Shown here: one piece after another, positions 8,885 through 17,297 of the stretch | How positions within the stretch are numbered: the first letter of the stretch is position 1 | Layout: every line of letters begins with the position of its first letter | Notes under the pieces: generated by a model | What the model saw: the letters and a program-made list of their open reading frames with translations, nothing else | Told to the model about the DNA's origin: nothing | Database searches by the model: none | Position numbers and translations under genes: made by a program | NCBI GenBank assembly: GCA_964392175.1 | Contig: CAYMOJ010000010.1 | Location: 1 to 55,026, forward strand | Direction of reading: 5' to 3' | From: Firm-04 sp964392175 | GTDB taxonomy: Bacteria; Bacillota; Clostridia; Oscillospirales; Ruminococcaceae | Length of the DNA: 55,026 nt

Positions 8885-9796
8885 TTACAACAGCACGCCC
8901 AAATGCTCATAGAAGAACGAAAACAGCTTCGATGCCGCCACCGTTTCTTCATTGAAAAACAAGAAGGTATTTCCGCCGAGCAAAATCGCAAGCCGTGTAC
9001 CGGCTGTGAGAAGCACGACCATCACGCCTGCCTCAATCAAACCAATCACGCCACCCATGATATGCTCTGTTGCAGGATAAATATTAAAGAAGATACGGTT
9101 TTCAAGCATGGATGCGATGAGTGCCGCAAATACCATGATAACTGAAAACAGAATGAGATAGATAAAAATGCCAAACACCTCAACGGTGGATTCTTTCACA
9201 AAGGCATCCTCCACATAAACAGCCGCGCTTTGAGCAGACATCGTAGAGCTGTATGCATTCTCAATCAGCGCATACATGACATTCACATCTTGCGCCAGCG
9301 CCTCACGAAAATTTGCTGCAGCATAATCAGGCAACTCGTTCAGCATCAGATCGCTGTAATACGCCGAGAAAGCATCGCGCATCAAATAATGAAACTGCAT
9401 CTCAGTCACCGGCTCATAGCCTGCCTTACGCACAACATACTTGTACAGATTCGTGATACATTCTTCGGTATCGGGAGGCAACAAAAACGCTTCTGTCTTA
9501 CTCTTCTCCAGATCCATTCCGTAATTCTGCGCGTTGACGGCATCCGTCAGTGCTTTGGCAGCATCAAAATCGCGATTCATATGTACAATTGCTTCAAGGT
9601 TGCTTTCTCTTGCCATGATTTCGTACAAACCGGGTGCGATAGCGGCACTGATCAACGAACCTGCCACTGTTGCAACAATATATCCGATACACATGACCAG
9701 AACCTTAGAAACGCCACGTCTGCCATTGGAATAAATGAAATATCCCACGACCAGTACCAGAAGCGTGTCAAAAACCCACCAGAACTGTGTTGTCAT
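8885..9796 (-). CDS. CvpA-like membrane protein
   Basis: This 303-residue protein has two hydrophobic helices at the start (about 7-22 and 30-55), a long extracytoplasmic segment of about 150 residues, then three more hydrophobic helices (about 205-230, 245-270 and the end). That topology and the glycine-rich opening resemble the CvpA family, which is linked to envelope homeostasis and, in some species, colicin V export. The large central insert is longer than in classical CvpA. No catalytic motif is visible. AGAGGA lies 7 nt before the ATG. It sits between the DUF5711 gene and clpE in one leftward run. Confidence 0.65.
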   Translation of the reverse strand: MTTQFWWVFDTLLVLVVGYFIYSNGRRGVSKVLVMCIGYIVATVAGSLISAAIAPGLYEIMARESNLEAIVHMNRDFDAAKALTDAVNAQNYGMDLEKSKTEAFLLPPDTEECITNLYKYVVRKAGYEPVTEMQFHYLMRDAFSAYYSDLMLNELPDYAAANFREALAQDVNVMYALIENAYSSTMSAQSAAVYVEDAFVKESTVEVFGIFIYLILFSVIMVFAALIASMLENRIFFNIYPATEHIMGGVIGLIEAGVMVVLLTAGTRLAILLGGNTFLFFNEETVAASKLFSFFYEHLGVLL

Positions 9797-9862
9797 TCAG
9801 GTATCCTCTTTTACGCACAGCGCACAATTGCGGCTGTACGTTCTTTCTCTCAAAAAAATAAA

Positions 9863-11068
9863 TCAGGGTGCCTCAATGCGGTCGATCGTATCATAACCCA
9901 TCAGAAAAATATACGATTCCATGGGCAAAAAGCTTTCAAACCGATCAAAGCGTTCACTATTTGGGGTAGTTGCTGTCGCAATCTTTTGCCCGTTATGATC
10001 ACAAACTTCGATGGCGGTGCGTGTTTGTACAGTGACGGTATTGCTATCCACTGCCACATCCTTTACCGTCGAATCAAAATTGATCATCACAGGCTCGGTA
10101 CTATTCTTTTTGAGCAACGCAACGGTATTGGTTCGTTTTTCTTCATTGCGCAGCAGAATGGCAGCGGTATCATCGCAAAAGTCAGCGCACACAAGTGAAT
10201 CGGGATATGTATATGTACTACGCACGGCACCGCCCACATCCAGATAAGCGCACCCGACATCGCCCAACACGAAAACGCCACCATCTTTGGTATTATACAC
10301 TGAAACGCACATCATGTCAAGAGGTGCGCTTGTCCAGCGTGGCTGCTCACTCCGGAAATCATAGGAATTGACCACCGATTGCAGCACGCCATCCTTTGTG
10401 CGGATACTTACGGCATAGCAGCCTCCGTTTTCAGTATCAAAAATCACCTCGACAAGCTGGTTGATACAATTTCGCTGATACACCGCCTTCCCATCTGCAT
10501 TGTACACAATCAAGGTACACGCTGAGGTATCGGATGTAGTCACCAACGCGACCATACCATCCTGCGATACTCTGCCAAAAACGATGTTATCGCTGCTTGT
10601 TTTCTCATAAACGGTTTTGCTTTTGGTTTCCAATCGGAATCTTGCGCTGCCATTTTCATACACCAATGCATAATTCCCTGCGGTTTGCAGCATAGCACTG
10701 CCATAAGCGTGCTGTCGGGCATCTTCCAAAGAACCATCCGCTTTATAAAGATACAAGTATGTATCGCTCAGAATCAACAAGCGGTCATCAATGGTACCCG
10801 TCTGATATGAAGCACCGCCATAAATCGAAAGCGGAAAATGATTTCCCACCAGTGCGCCATCGCTTTGCTGCACAAACTGCTGCGATTGCCCTATCTTTTC
10901 GAGTTTTGGTATCCACAGCTCACGGTTGACATACAGCACCATAATAAAGGCACTCAGCAACACAAACAGCAGCACACGGCGAATCATCCGCCGTCTTCGT
11001 TTGTTTTTTCGAAGTGTATACACATCCTGTGCCGGCTGTGCACCGGATGATGTTCGATGTTCGTTCAT
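9863..11068 (-). CDS. DUF5711-family membrane-anchored beta-propeller-like protein
   Basis: The chosen ATG at 11068 follows AAAGGAG by 4-5 nt; it gives 401 residues and avoids a reading extension into truA. The N-terminal tail is basic (KNKRRRR), then comes one membrane helix (about residues 28-47). The rest is a long run of beta-strand pairs with repeating motifs such as DDRLLILSDTYLYLYKADG and DTSACTLIVYNADGKAVY, typical of PQQ/WD-like propeller blades. The pattern fits the DUF5711 family of Clostridia, whose function is unknown. The propeller should face outside the cell. The neighbours give no clear role. Confidence 0.7.
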   Translation of the reverse strand: MNEHRTSSGAQPAQDVYTLRKNKRRRRMIRRVLLFVLLSAFIMVLYVNRELWIPKLEKIGQSQQFVQQSDGALVGNHFPLSIYGGASYQTGTIDDRLLILSDTYLYLYKADGSLEDARQHAYGSAMLQTAGNYALVYENGSARFRLETKSKTVYEKTSSDNIVFGRVSQDGMVALVTTSDTSACTLIVYNADGKAVYQRNCINQLVEVIFDTENGGCYAVSIRTKDGVLQSVVNSYDFRSEQPRWTSAPLDMMCVSVYNTKDGGVFVLGDVGCAYLDVGGAVRSTYTYPDSLVCADFCDDTAAILLRNEEKRTNTVALLKKNSTEPVMINFDSTVKDVAVDSNTVTVQTRTAIEVCDHNGQKIATATTPNSERFDRFESFLPMESYIFLMGYDTIDRIEAP

Positions 11069-11121
11069 ACTGCTCCTTTCACGGGCACGCCCTCTTTCGG
11101 CAACACCGTTTTTTCGCGATG

Positions 11122-11889
11122 TTACCACTGCTCTGTATGGGCAAAATCCTTTGGGTCATAAAACACGCGATTAAGATACAGTCCGTGCGCCATTGCAGTT
11201 CTGCCTGCGGCAAGTCGGTCTTTCGCCGCTAAAATGGCTGGCAATGCATCTGGGGCGATTTTTCCCTCGTTGATATCCAGCAGTGTACCTACAAAAATGC
11301 GCACCATATTATACAAAAAACCATTGCCGCTGATATAGATCTCCACCATATCTCCATGGCGCACCACGGAGGCGTTGTAGATCGTGCGCACCGTATCGGA
11401 TTTTTCAGTTGCCTGTGCGCAAAAGCTGTGAAAATCATGCGTACCCACAACATCACGCAGTGCCTGTTGTAGGCGTTCCTCATGCAATGGTCGGCGGTAA
11501 TGATATGCCATATCCGTAAGAAACGGATTCTTGCTTTCGTGATTATGGATGCGATAAAGATATTCTTTGCCCAGGCATTGGAAGCGTGCGTGAAAATCTG
11601 CTTGTGCCTCCTCGCAAGAAAGCACTGAGATATCATCAGGCAGATAGCCATTAACGCCACGCACCAGATTTTTGCAGGGAATGGCTCGTTCTGTATGCAA
11701 ATGCAGGCAAAATTGATTGGCGTGTACGCCGGTATCCGTGCGAGAACAACCATACACCGTCAAGGGATGATTCAGCACTTTTGCAAGACAACGTTCCAGT
11801 TCTCCCTGTATGGTAACAGCATTGGGCTGCCGCTGAAATCCGTGATATCTCGTGCCACGGTATGCTATAAACAGTTTCAGTGTTCGCAT
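11122..11889 (-). CDS. truA: tRNA pseudouridine(38-40) synthase TruA
   Basis: TruA converts uridines 38, 39 and 40 in the anticodon stem-loop of many tRNAs to pseudouridine. The 255-residue protein opens with the family strand LFIAYRGTRYHGFQRQP and carries the catalytic motif GCSRTDTGVHA with the nucleophilic aspartate. Length is typical. AAGGAA precedes the ATG. It follows ecfT in the leftward run, an arrangement (ecfA-ecfA-ecfT-truA) that is common in Firmicutes near ribosomal protein genes, though no ribosomal genes are here. Confidence 0.96.
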   Translation of the reverse strand: MRTLKLFIAYRGTRYHGFQRQPNAVTIQGELERCLAKVLNHPLTVYGCSRTDTGVHANQFCLHLHTERAIPCKNLVRGVNGYLPDDISVLSCEEAQADFHARFQCLGKEYLYRIHNHESKNPFLTDMAYHYRRPLHEERLQQALRDVVGTHDFHSFCAQATEKSDTVRTIYNASVVRHGDMVEIYISGNGFLYNMVRIFVGTLLDINEGKIAPDALPAILAAKDRLAAGRTAMAHGLYLNRVFYDPKDFAHTEQW

Positions 11890-11909
11890 AGGTTGTATTC
11901 CTTTATGAA

Positions 11910-12713
11910 TTACAGAAAGGTATTGAGCAAAGCCACTGCTGCAAATAGCAAAAGGGTAAATCCAAGGGCGATATAATCCCTTGCGCCGCTTTGCATGATG
12001 CGCAATCTGGTTCTGCCCTCACCACCGTGATAGCAACGACATTCCATTGCCAGTGCCAGCTCCTCGGCACGGCGGAATGCAGACACAAACAGGGGGATCA
12101 GGATCGGCACCAGCGCGTGGGCTCGTTGCAGCAGATTGCCGCTTTCCATATCTGCGCCTCTTGCCTTTTGTGCCGCCATGATCTTATCGGTTTCTTCGAT
12201 CAGCGTGGGAATAAATCGCAGTGCGATGGTCATCATCATGGCAAGCTCATGTACGGGCATTTTCAAGCGTTTTAGTGGAGAAAGCAGATACTCAATGGCG
12301 TCTGTCAGTGTAATCGGTGATGTGGTATAGGTCAGCAATGCCGTGCCGGCAATCAGCAAGCAAATACGAATCACCATAAATACAGAGGTCTGCAAGCCCT
12401 CGGTCGTGATCTTCAGGAACCTCCACTGCCACAACACATCACCGCCGTTGAGCAGCAATAGATTCAACACTCCTGTAAACAATAAAATCGGGATAATGGG
12501 TTTTAAGCTCTTGAGGATCATTCGGAAAGGGATCTTTGAGCAAAGTGTAGCGATCACGGTAAACAGCAGCCCAGCGATGATGCAATAAATGCGTTGTCCC
12601 AGAAACAGCATCACCAGATACAGCAAAGTGATAATGATCTTAAAGCGCGCATCCATGCGATGCACCACGCTATCCATGGGGAAAAACTGTCCCAGCGTAA
12701 TATCCTTCAGCAC
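11910..12713 (-). CDS. ecfT: ECF transporter transmembrane component EcfT
   Basis: EcfT couples the two EcfA ATPases to substrate-binding S components that take up vitamins and similar micronutrients. The 267-residue protein has several hydrophobic helices and the coupling-helix signature ARGAD (in AAQKARGADMESG) plus a second charged AMECRCYHGGEGRTR segment typical of EcfT. The start is a GTG that overlaps the end of ecfA2 by 7 bp, so translation is probably coupled. No S component is encoded nearby, which indicates a shared group II ECF module serving S proteins elsewhere. Confidence 0.93.
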   Translation of the reverse strand: MLKDITLGQFFPMDSVVHRMDARFKIIITLLYLVMLFLGQRIYCIIAGLLFTVIATLCSKIPFRMILKSLKPIIPILLFTGVLNLLLLNGGDVLWQWRFLKITTEGLQTSVFMVIRICLLIAGTALLTYTTSPITLTDAIEYLLSPLKRLKMPVHELAMMMTIALRFIPTLIEETDKIMAAQKARGADMESGNLLQRAHALVPILIPLFVSAFRRAEELALAMECRCYHGGEGRTRLRIMQSGARDYIALGFTLLLFAAVALLNTFL

Positions 12714-13576
12714 GATGAAGCACCACCCTTCTTCAAGTGCTCCAACAACATGGTGGCAGCAAATTTGACGGTATAGACTTCCTCCGGAAACGCAATGCCC
12801 TTTTGCCGAAGCTCTGCAAACACCTGTGTAATCTGTGGCAGTGCAAGGCCCATTTGCTCCAGTTCATCTGCTTTGGAAAAGACATTCACAGGGGTATCAT
12901 AGCAAGGAATGGTGCCGTGTTGCAGCACCAACAGTTTCGAAGCATACCTTGCTACATCTTCCATGCTATGAGATACCAACAGTATGGTACAGCCTGTGCG
13001 CTTATGGTAAAGCGAAAGCTGGTCAAGAATTTTGCTTCTGCCAATGGGGTCAAGACCTGCCGTTGGCTCATCCAGGATCAGCACTTTCGGCTCCATTGCC
13101 ATCACGCCTGCAATGGCAACGCGGCGTTTCTGCCCCCCGGAAAGCGCATAAGGGGCTTTTTCCAGCAGATCCTCGTGCAAGCCCACTGCATAGGCAGTCT
13201 CTCGCACACGGCGATCGATCTCCTCCTCGGAAAGCCCCATGTTCTTTGGCCCAAAGGCGATATCGCGATAGACGGTTTCTTCAAACAGCTGATATTCGGG
13301 ATACTGAAACACCAGCCCCACCTGAAATCGCACCTGACGACGATCTGCTTTTTTCGCCCAAATATCCTTACCATCCAGCAGCACAGTACCCGATGTGGGC
13401 TTCAACAAACCGTTGAGCATCTGCATCAGGGTAGATTTTCCCGAACCCGTATGCCCGATCACGCCTACAAACTCACCCTGCTCGATCTGCAAATTGATAT
13501 GGTCAACAGCGGTTTTCTCAAAGGGTGAACCGATGCTATATGTGTATGTTAAGCCCTGCGCTTCAAGAATCGGCAC
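12707..13576 (-). CDS. ecfA2: ECF transporter ATPase EcfA2
   Basis: One of two paired ABC ATPases that power ECF vitamin transport. The 289-residue product carries Walker A GHTGSGKST, the Q-loop FQYPEYQLFEETV typical of EcfA, the signature LSGGQKRRVAIAG, and Walker B LILDEPTAGLDP. The GTG start follows AAAGGAG by 7 nt and overlaps the end of ecfA1. Assignment as EcfA2 rather than EcfA1 rests on gene order and the EYQLFEETV Q-loop. Confidence 0.93.
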   Translation of the reverse strand: MPILEAQGLTYTYSIGSPFEKTAVDHINLQIEQGEFVGVIGHTGSGKSTLMQMLNGLLKPTSGTVLLDGKDIWAKKADRRQVRFQVGLVFQYPEYQLFEETVYRDIAFGPKNMGLSEEEIDRRVRETAYAVGLHEDLLEKAPYALSGGQKRRVAIAGVMAMEPKVLILDEPTAGLDPIGRSKILDQLSLYHKRTGCTILLVSHSMEDVARYASKLLVLQHGTIPCYDTPVNVFSKADELEQMGLALPQITQVFAELRQKGIAFPEEVYTVKFAATMLLEHLKKGGASSC

Positions 13577-14435
13577 CGATATTCTCCTTTCCTTTCAACA
13601 GGTCATAGAGTGCTGCAACGCATTCTTCTTTGGTAATAATATGGCTATCCAACGGATACCCTGCCTGTCGCAGCAACTCAACAAGTTCAGTTACCTGTGG
13701 CACATCCAGCCCCAGCTTTTTCATCTCTGCCACCCGTGCAAATACATTGCGAGGCGTATCATCCATTCGGATCTTACCATGATCCACCACGACTACGCGT
13801 TCGCACTGCGCTGCTTCGCTCATCTCATGGGTAATGAGTATCACAGTGATACCATACTCACGATTCAGCTTGCGAATGGTGCGCATAACCTGTCCCCTAC
13901 CATGGGGATCCAGCATGGCAGTCGGTTCATCCAGCACAATGCAATCGGGGCGCATGGCAATGATACCTGCAATCGCCACGCGCTGCTTTTGCCCACCTGA
14001 AAGCTGATGGGGCGCGTGCTCACGGTAATCATACATATGCACGGCTTTCAGTGCATCATCCACGCGCTGACGCATCTCTGGCTGCGGAACGCCCATATTT
14101 TCAAGGGCAAATGCCACATCCTCCTCCACAATCGTTGCAACGATCTGGTTATCGGGATTTTGAAACACCATGCCAACTTTCTGACGAATATCCAGCAAGT
14201 GTTCTTCATCGGCAGTGTCCATGCCATCCACCAGCACTTTGCCTTCAGTGGGCAACAGAATCCCGTTGCACATCTTTGCCATGGTCGATTTTCCCGAACC
14301 ATTATGTCCAAGCACTGCCACCAGCTCACCGCGGTGAATGGTCAGGGATACACCTTTGAGTACCTCCTCAGAGGGGGCGTCATCATCGTTGGGATAACGA
14401 AAACGCACTTTTTCCAGTTGCAAAAGAGGTTGCAT
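13563..14435 (-). CDS. ecfA1: ECF transporter ATPase EcfA1
   Basis: This partner ATPase (290 residues) has Walker A GHNGSGKST, Q-loop FQNPDNQIVATIVEEDVAFA, signature LSGGQKQRVAIAG and Walker B CIVLDEPTAMLDP. The ATG at 14435 is preceded by GAGGAG at 6 nt; this start is preferred over an upstream in-frame one that would add 22 residues not typical of the family. It lies 23 bp behind the methyltransferase gene and overlaps ecfA2 by 14 bp. Confidence 0.94.
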   Translation of the reverse strand: MQPLLQLEKVRFRYPNDDDAPSEEVLKGVSLTIHRGELVAVLGHNGSGKSTMAKMCNGILLPTEGKVLVDGMDTADEEHLLDIRQKVGMVFQNPDNQIVATIVEEDVAFALENMGVPQPEMRQRVDDALKAVHMYDYREHAPHQLSGGQKQRVAIAGIIAMRPDCIVLDEPTAMLDPHGRGQVMRTIRKLNREYGITVILITHEMSEAAQCERVVVVDHGKIRMDDTPRNVFARVAEMKKLGLDVPQVTELVELLRQAGYPLDSHIITKEECVAALYDLLKGKENIGADS

Positions 14436-14458
14436 AGCTTCTCCTCTCAAATGATCGG

Positions 14459-15343
14459 TTATTTCAATTCGGCAGAATGCCAGATGGCAGTAGAGCCACA
14501 TGGCAGCACACCACCCGATTCCTTAACGGGCAGACCGATCTCATCGGCAATGATCGCACCACCATAGCGCTTTTTCAATAGTACATTGAGCATATAGCCC
14601 ATCACAGAAGGCGAAAGCCCCGTTGTATAGCTGTTCAGCACAAAGAACAGCGGCTGCCCTGAAAGCACGTGCATACAGCCTTCTACCAACGGATAAATGC
14701 TGTTTTCCAGCTTCCAGATCTCGCCACCGGGACCTCTGCCATAACTGGGCGGATCCATAATGATCGCGTCATACTGTCTGCCCCGGCGCGCCTCACGCTG
14801 AATGAATTTTTCGCAGTCATCCACAATCCAACGAATGGGCTTATCGCTTAACAAGGAAAGTGCAGCGTTTTCTCTTGCCCACTGCACCATGCCCTTGGCG
14901 GCATCTACATGGCAAACTTCTGCACCGGCTTCCGCACAGGCAAGGGTAGCAGCACCCGTATATGCAAACAAATTCAGCACACGAATCGGTCTGCCTGCGT
15001 TGCGGATCGCATTCGCCACCCAATCCCAGTTGACAGCCTGCTCCGGAAACAAGCCTGTATGCTTAAAGCCTGTAGGTCGCACCTGAAAGGTCAATGCACC
15101 ATAACGAATGTTCCACGATTCGGGGGGCATTTTGGCGTAACTCCAGCTGCCACCGCCACTTTTGGAACGATGATAGTGCCCATCCGCCTTTTGCCACAGC
15201 GGAGATTCCTTTGGCGTTTGCCATATCACCTGTGGATCCGGGCGAATCAAAGTCACATTTCCCCAACGCTCCAATCGCTCCCCACAGGATGTATCCAACA
15301 GAGTGTAATCCTGCCAATGCTCTGCTACTCTCACAAACAACAA
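14459..15343 (-). CDS. Class I SAM-dependent methyltransferase, RlmI/Methyltrans_SAM family
   Basis: The 294-residue protein has a Rossmann methyltransferase core with motif I VLNLFAYTGAATLACAEAGA (SAM binding), an acidic residue after the second strand (CHVDAAKGMVQWA), and motif IV DPPSYGRG. These fit the Methyltrans_SAM group that contains 23S rRNA cytosine-5 methyltransferases such as RlmI and RlmK, but no PUA domain is present, so the substrate is open. The start is uncertain. TTG at 15343 lies directly behind GGAAGGA; GTG at 15334 has better spacing (9 nt). The frame stays open upstream to the stop of the GlmM-like gene, without an ATG. Confidence 0.82.
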   Translation of the reverse strand: MLFVRVAEHWQDYTLLDTSCGERLERWGNVTLIRPDPQVIWQTPKESPLWQKADGHYHRSKSGGGSWSYAKMPPESWNIRYGALTFQVRPTGFKHTGLFPEQAVNWDWVANAIRNAGRPIRVLNLFAYTGAATLACAEAGAEVCHVDAAKGMVQWARENAALSLLSDKPIRWIVDDCEKFIQREARRGRQYDAIIMDPPSYGRGPGGEIWKLENSIYPLVEGCMHVLSGQPLFFVLNSYTTGLSPSVMGYMLNVLLKKRYGGAIIADEIGLPVKESGGVLPCGSTAIWHSAELK

Positions 15344-15370
15344 TCCTTCCCAAAAGCGTTGCAGCCATGC

Positions 15371-16720
15371 TCACGCACCTGCATACTCCTTGATTTTTTC
15401 TGCAATATCCAGTGCATAATGGTTGATTCTACGAAAATCTCTACCTTCCAACAAAATCTGTATAGTAGCCTCACGACTGCGCTCTCTCACCAAAATTCTG
15501 CCCTCATTACCAAGCTGTCGCTCACATTGAGCAATGTAGTCAGTGATGTGATAATCGTTCTTCCATACCTCTTTCCAAAGGGGTGAAATGCGAACTGAAA
15601 CCGAAACCTGTGGGTCGCGCTCCAAGCAACCGGCAAGCTCGTGCAAGGGCTTTGCGGTATGTTGCATCACACCACAAAGCCGCAATGCGGTACAAAGACC
15701 ATCTGCGCCGCACATATCCTCAAAAAAGAGATACCCGCTGCGATCGCCGCCCAAAGAAAGCTTTGCATTGTGGAGCTTTTCGGGCACAAATCTGGCACCA
15801 ACACGGGTCGTATGCACCAAGATCCCTTTTTGCTCCGCAAAACGCAACAGCCCCAAATTCGACAACACAGTTGCCGCAATGCCCTTATTATTCAGCGTCC
15901 CCTGCTCCAAAGCATCGCTTGCAAGAATTGCAAGCATGGAGTCCCCATCCAGCAATTCGCCCATTGCATCCACTGCAAGGCAACGCCCGCCTTCGCCATC
16001 GAAAGCAAAGCCTGCATCACACTGATGCTCGGTGACATATTCCATCAACATTTCCATAGATTGCACACCACAATCATGATTGATAGAAAGACCGTCCGGC
16101 GTATCATTGAGCAGATCCACCGTCATGCCGTAATGCGCAAACAACGGTTTTGCGATAGCACTCAGTGCACCGTTGGCACAATCCAGTGCAACATGAAAGG
16201 GCATCATCGGCAAGGGATTTTTTTCCTTTAACACTTCCCGGTACCGCTCCCCGGCGGTATCTTCCATATGCTCAATCACGCCACAGGCGCGGTAAGATGC
16301 TACCGGCAACGGCATATTTGAGGGCAGCAACGCCTCCACTGTGTCGCATTCCTCAGCATTCATGAGCTGCCCATTGGCGTTATACAGACGAATGCCGTTA
16401 TATTCATACTCGGCATTTTCGGCGGTAATGGCGACCCCTGCCGAAACCGAATCGTGAGCGATCAGTAATGCCATACCCGAAGAAGGCAAAACGCCTAAGC
16501 ATCTCGCGATGCCGCCGCCTGAACAAATTCCCGCGCACAAAGCCGCCTCCAGTGCATCGGCAGAACGACGCGGATCTTTGCAAATCATAATGACCGGCGT
16601 AGTCATTCCCCCACGGGAAAGGCTTTGTGCCAACGCACGCCCAATACGCATGACCAATTCACAGTTGAGCTCTGCAATGGCAATACCACGCATACCATCG
16701 GGCTTGATGATCTTACTCAT
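15371..16720 (-). CDS. Phosphohexomutase-fold protein (GlmM-like) with degenerate active site
   Basis: The 449-residue protein aligns over its length with phosphoglucosamine/phosphomannomutases: PDGMRGIA at the start, KDPRRSADALEAAL, then the four-domain layout. All catalytic loops are altered. The phosphoserine loop (family SASHNP) reads TAENAE, with Glu101 in place of the serine. The metal loop DGDxDR reads DGEGGR (241-246), losing two of three aspartates. The sugar loop GExSGH reads GDRSGY (325-330). The phosphate loop RxSGTEP reads RERSREA (412-418). It is therefore probably not an active mutase; a binding or regulatory role is inference. ATG at 16720 follows AAAGGAG by 8 nt. It overlaps the C39-like gene upstream by 8 bp and abuts the methyltransferase. 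Confidence 0.85.
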   Translation of the reverse strand: MSKIIKPDGMRGIAIAELNCELVMRIGRALAQSLSRGGMTTPVIMICKDPRRSADALEAALCAGICSGGGIARCLGVLPSSGMALLIAHDSVSAGVAITAENAEYEYNGIRLYNANGQLMNAEECDTVEALLPSNMPLPVASYRACGVIEHMEDTAGERYREVLKEKNPLPMMPFHVALDCANGALSAIAKPLFAHYGMTVDLLNDTPDGLSINHDCGVQSMEMLMEYVTEHQCDAGFAFDGEGGRCLAVDAMGELLDGDSMLAILASDALEQGTLNNKGIAATVLSNLGLLRFAEQKGILVHTTRVGARFVPEKLHNAKLSLGGDRSGYLFFEDMCGADGLCTALRLCGVMQHTAKPLHELAGCLERDPQVSVSVRISPLWKEVWKNDYHITDYIAQCERQLGNEGRILVRERSREATIQILLEGRDFRRINHYALDIAEKIKEYAGA

Positions 16721-17279
16721 GGGCATTCTCCTTTCGGGCAGCGTTATGGGAGGTGATCCCAAATGCGATGATGACTCGCCGACGGTACAGTTCTTCGAGG
16801 GAATCGGTAACGGCTGATGGGTGGCGGCTATATCGATTATACACCTGTGCCATGCCGTTTCCCATACCGCATAAGCATATGATATGTGCCGATGACAGAA
16901 ATGGTTTTTTCGTCCAGTATGCCATCATCATCACTTGATCCTGCTGTAAAAAATCTTGTGCTGCCCGCAGACCTTTCACGCGTTTCGCTTGCACACCAAA
17001 GTGGCGCATTGCACGGCTGAGTGCAAAGAAGTTCACGCCGAAAAGTCCTCCCAGCAGACGATAACGCTCCATGTACTGTGTCACCTCTGCAAGCGGTACC
17101 GGAACACCACAAAGGATCAGCGCATTGAATACCGTAATCACACCACAGCCTCTTTTACCTAATGTACCAACACCGAATTTCACGCCCGATACCGCTCCCA
17201 ACGCCTGTCCATTCACAGGCACGGTCGGAAGCGGTATCGTTTGATTGTATTGATAGTTCTTTTTGGCAAAGAGAATCAA
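16713..17279 (-). CDS. C39-like papain-fold cysteine peptidase domain protein
   Basis: The 188-residue protein has GKRGCGVITVFNALILCGV (residues 41-59), which matches the helix of C39/BtrH-like peptidase folds where a cysteine begins a helix after a glycine. A histidine follows in SSAHIICLCGMGNGMAQVYN (about 128-147), and an NRYS segment after the strand could supply the third catalytic residue. No ABC transporter, bacteriocin or signal peptide is present, so a role in leader-peptide cleavage is not supported; function is unknown. It starts with TTG, 7 nt behind AAAGGAG. It sits 18 bp behind ruvB and overlaps the GlmM-like gene by 8 bp, suggesting coupled translation. Confidence 0.6.
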   Translation of the reverse strand: MILFAKKNYQYNQTIPLPTVPVNGQALGAVSGVKFGVGTLGKRGCGVITVFNALILCGVPVPLAEVTQYMERYRLLGGLFGVNFFALSRAMRHFGVQAKRVKGLRAAQDFLQQDQVMMMAYWTKKPFLSSAHIICLCGMGNGMAQVYNRYSRHPSAVTDSLEELYRRRVIIAFGITSHNAARKENAHE

Positions 17280-17297
17280 TGCATAGCTCCTTTCACG

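Noticed and set aside
12707..14435. The two ABC ATPases as the missing partners of the sugar permeases
   Set aside because: They carry EcfA Q-loops and are locked in an ecfA1-ecfA2-ecfT operon; CUT1 ATPases of the MsmX type have a C-terminal regulatory domain that is absent here.
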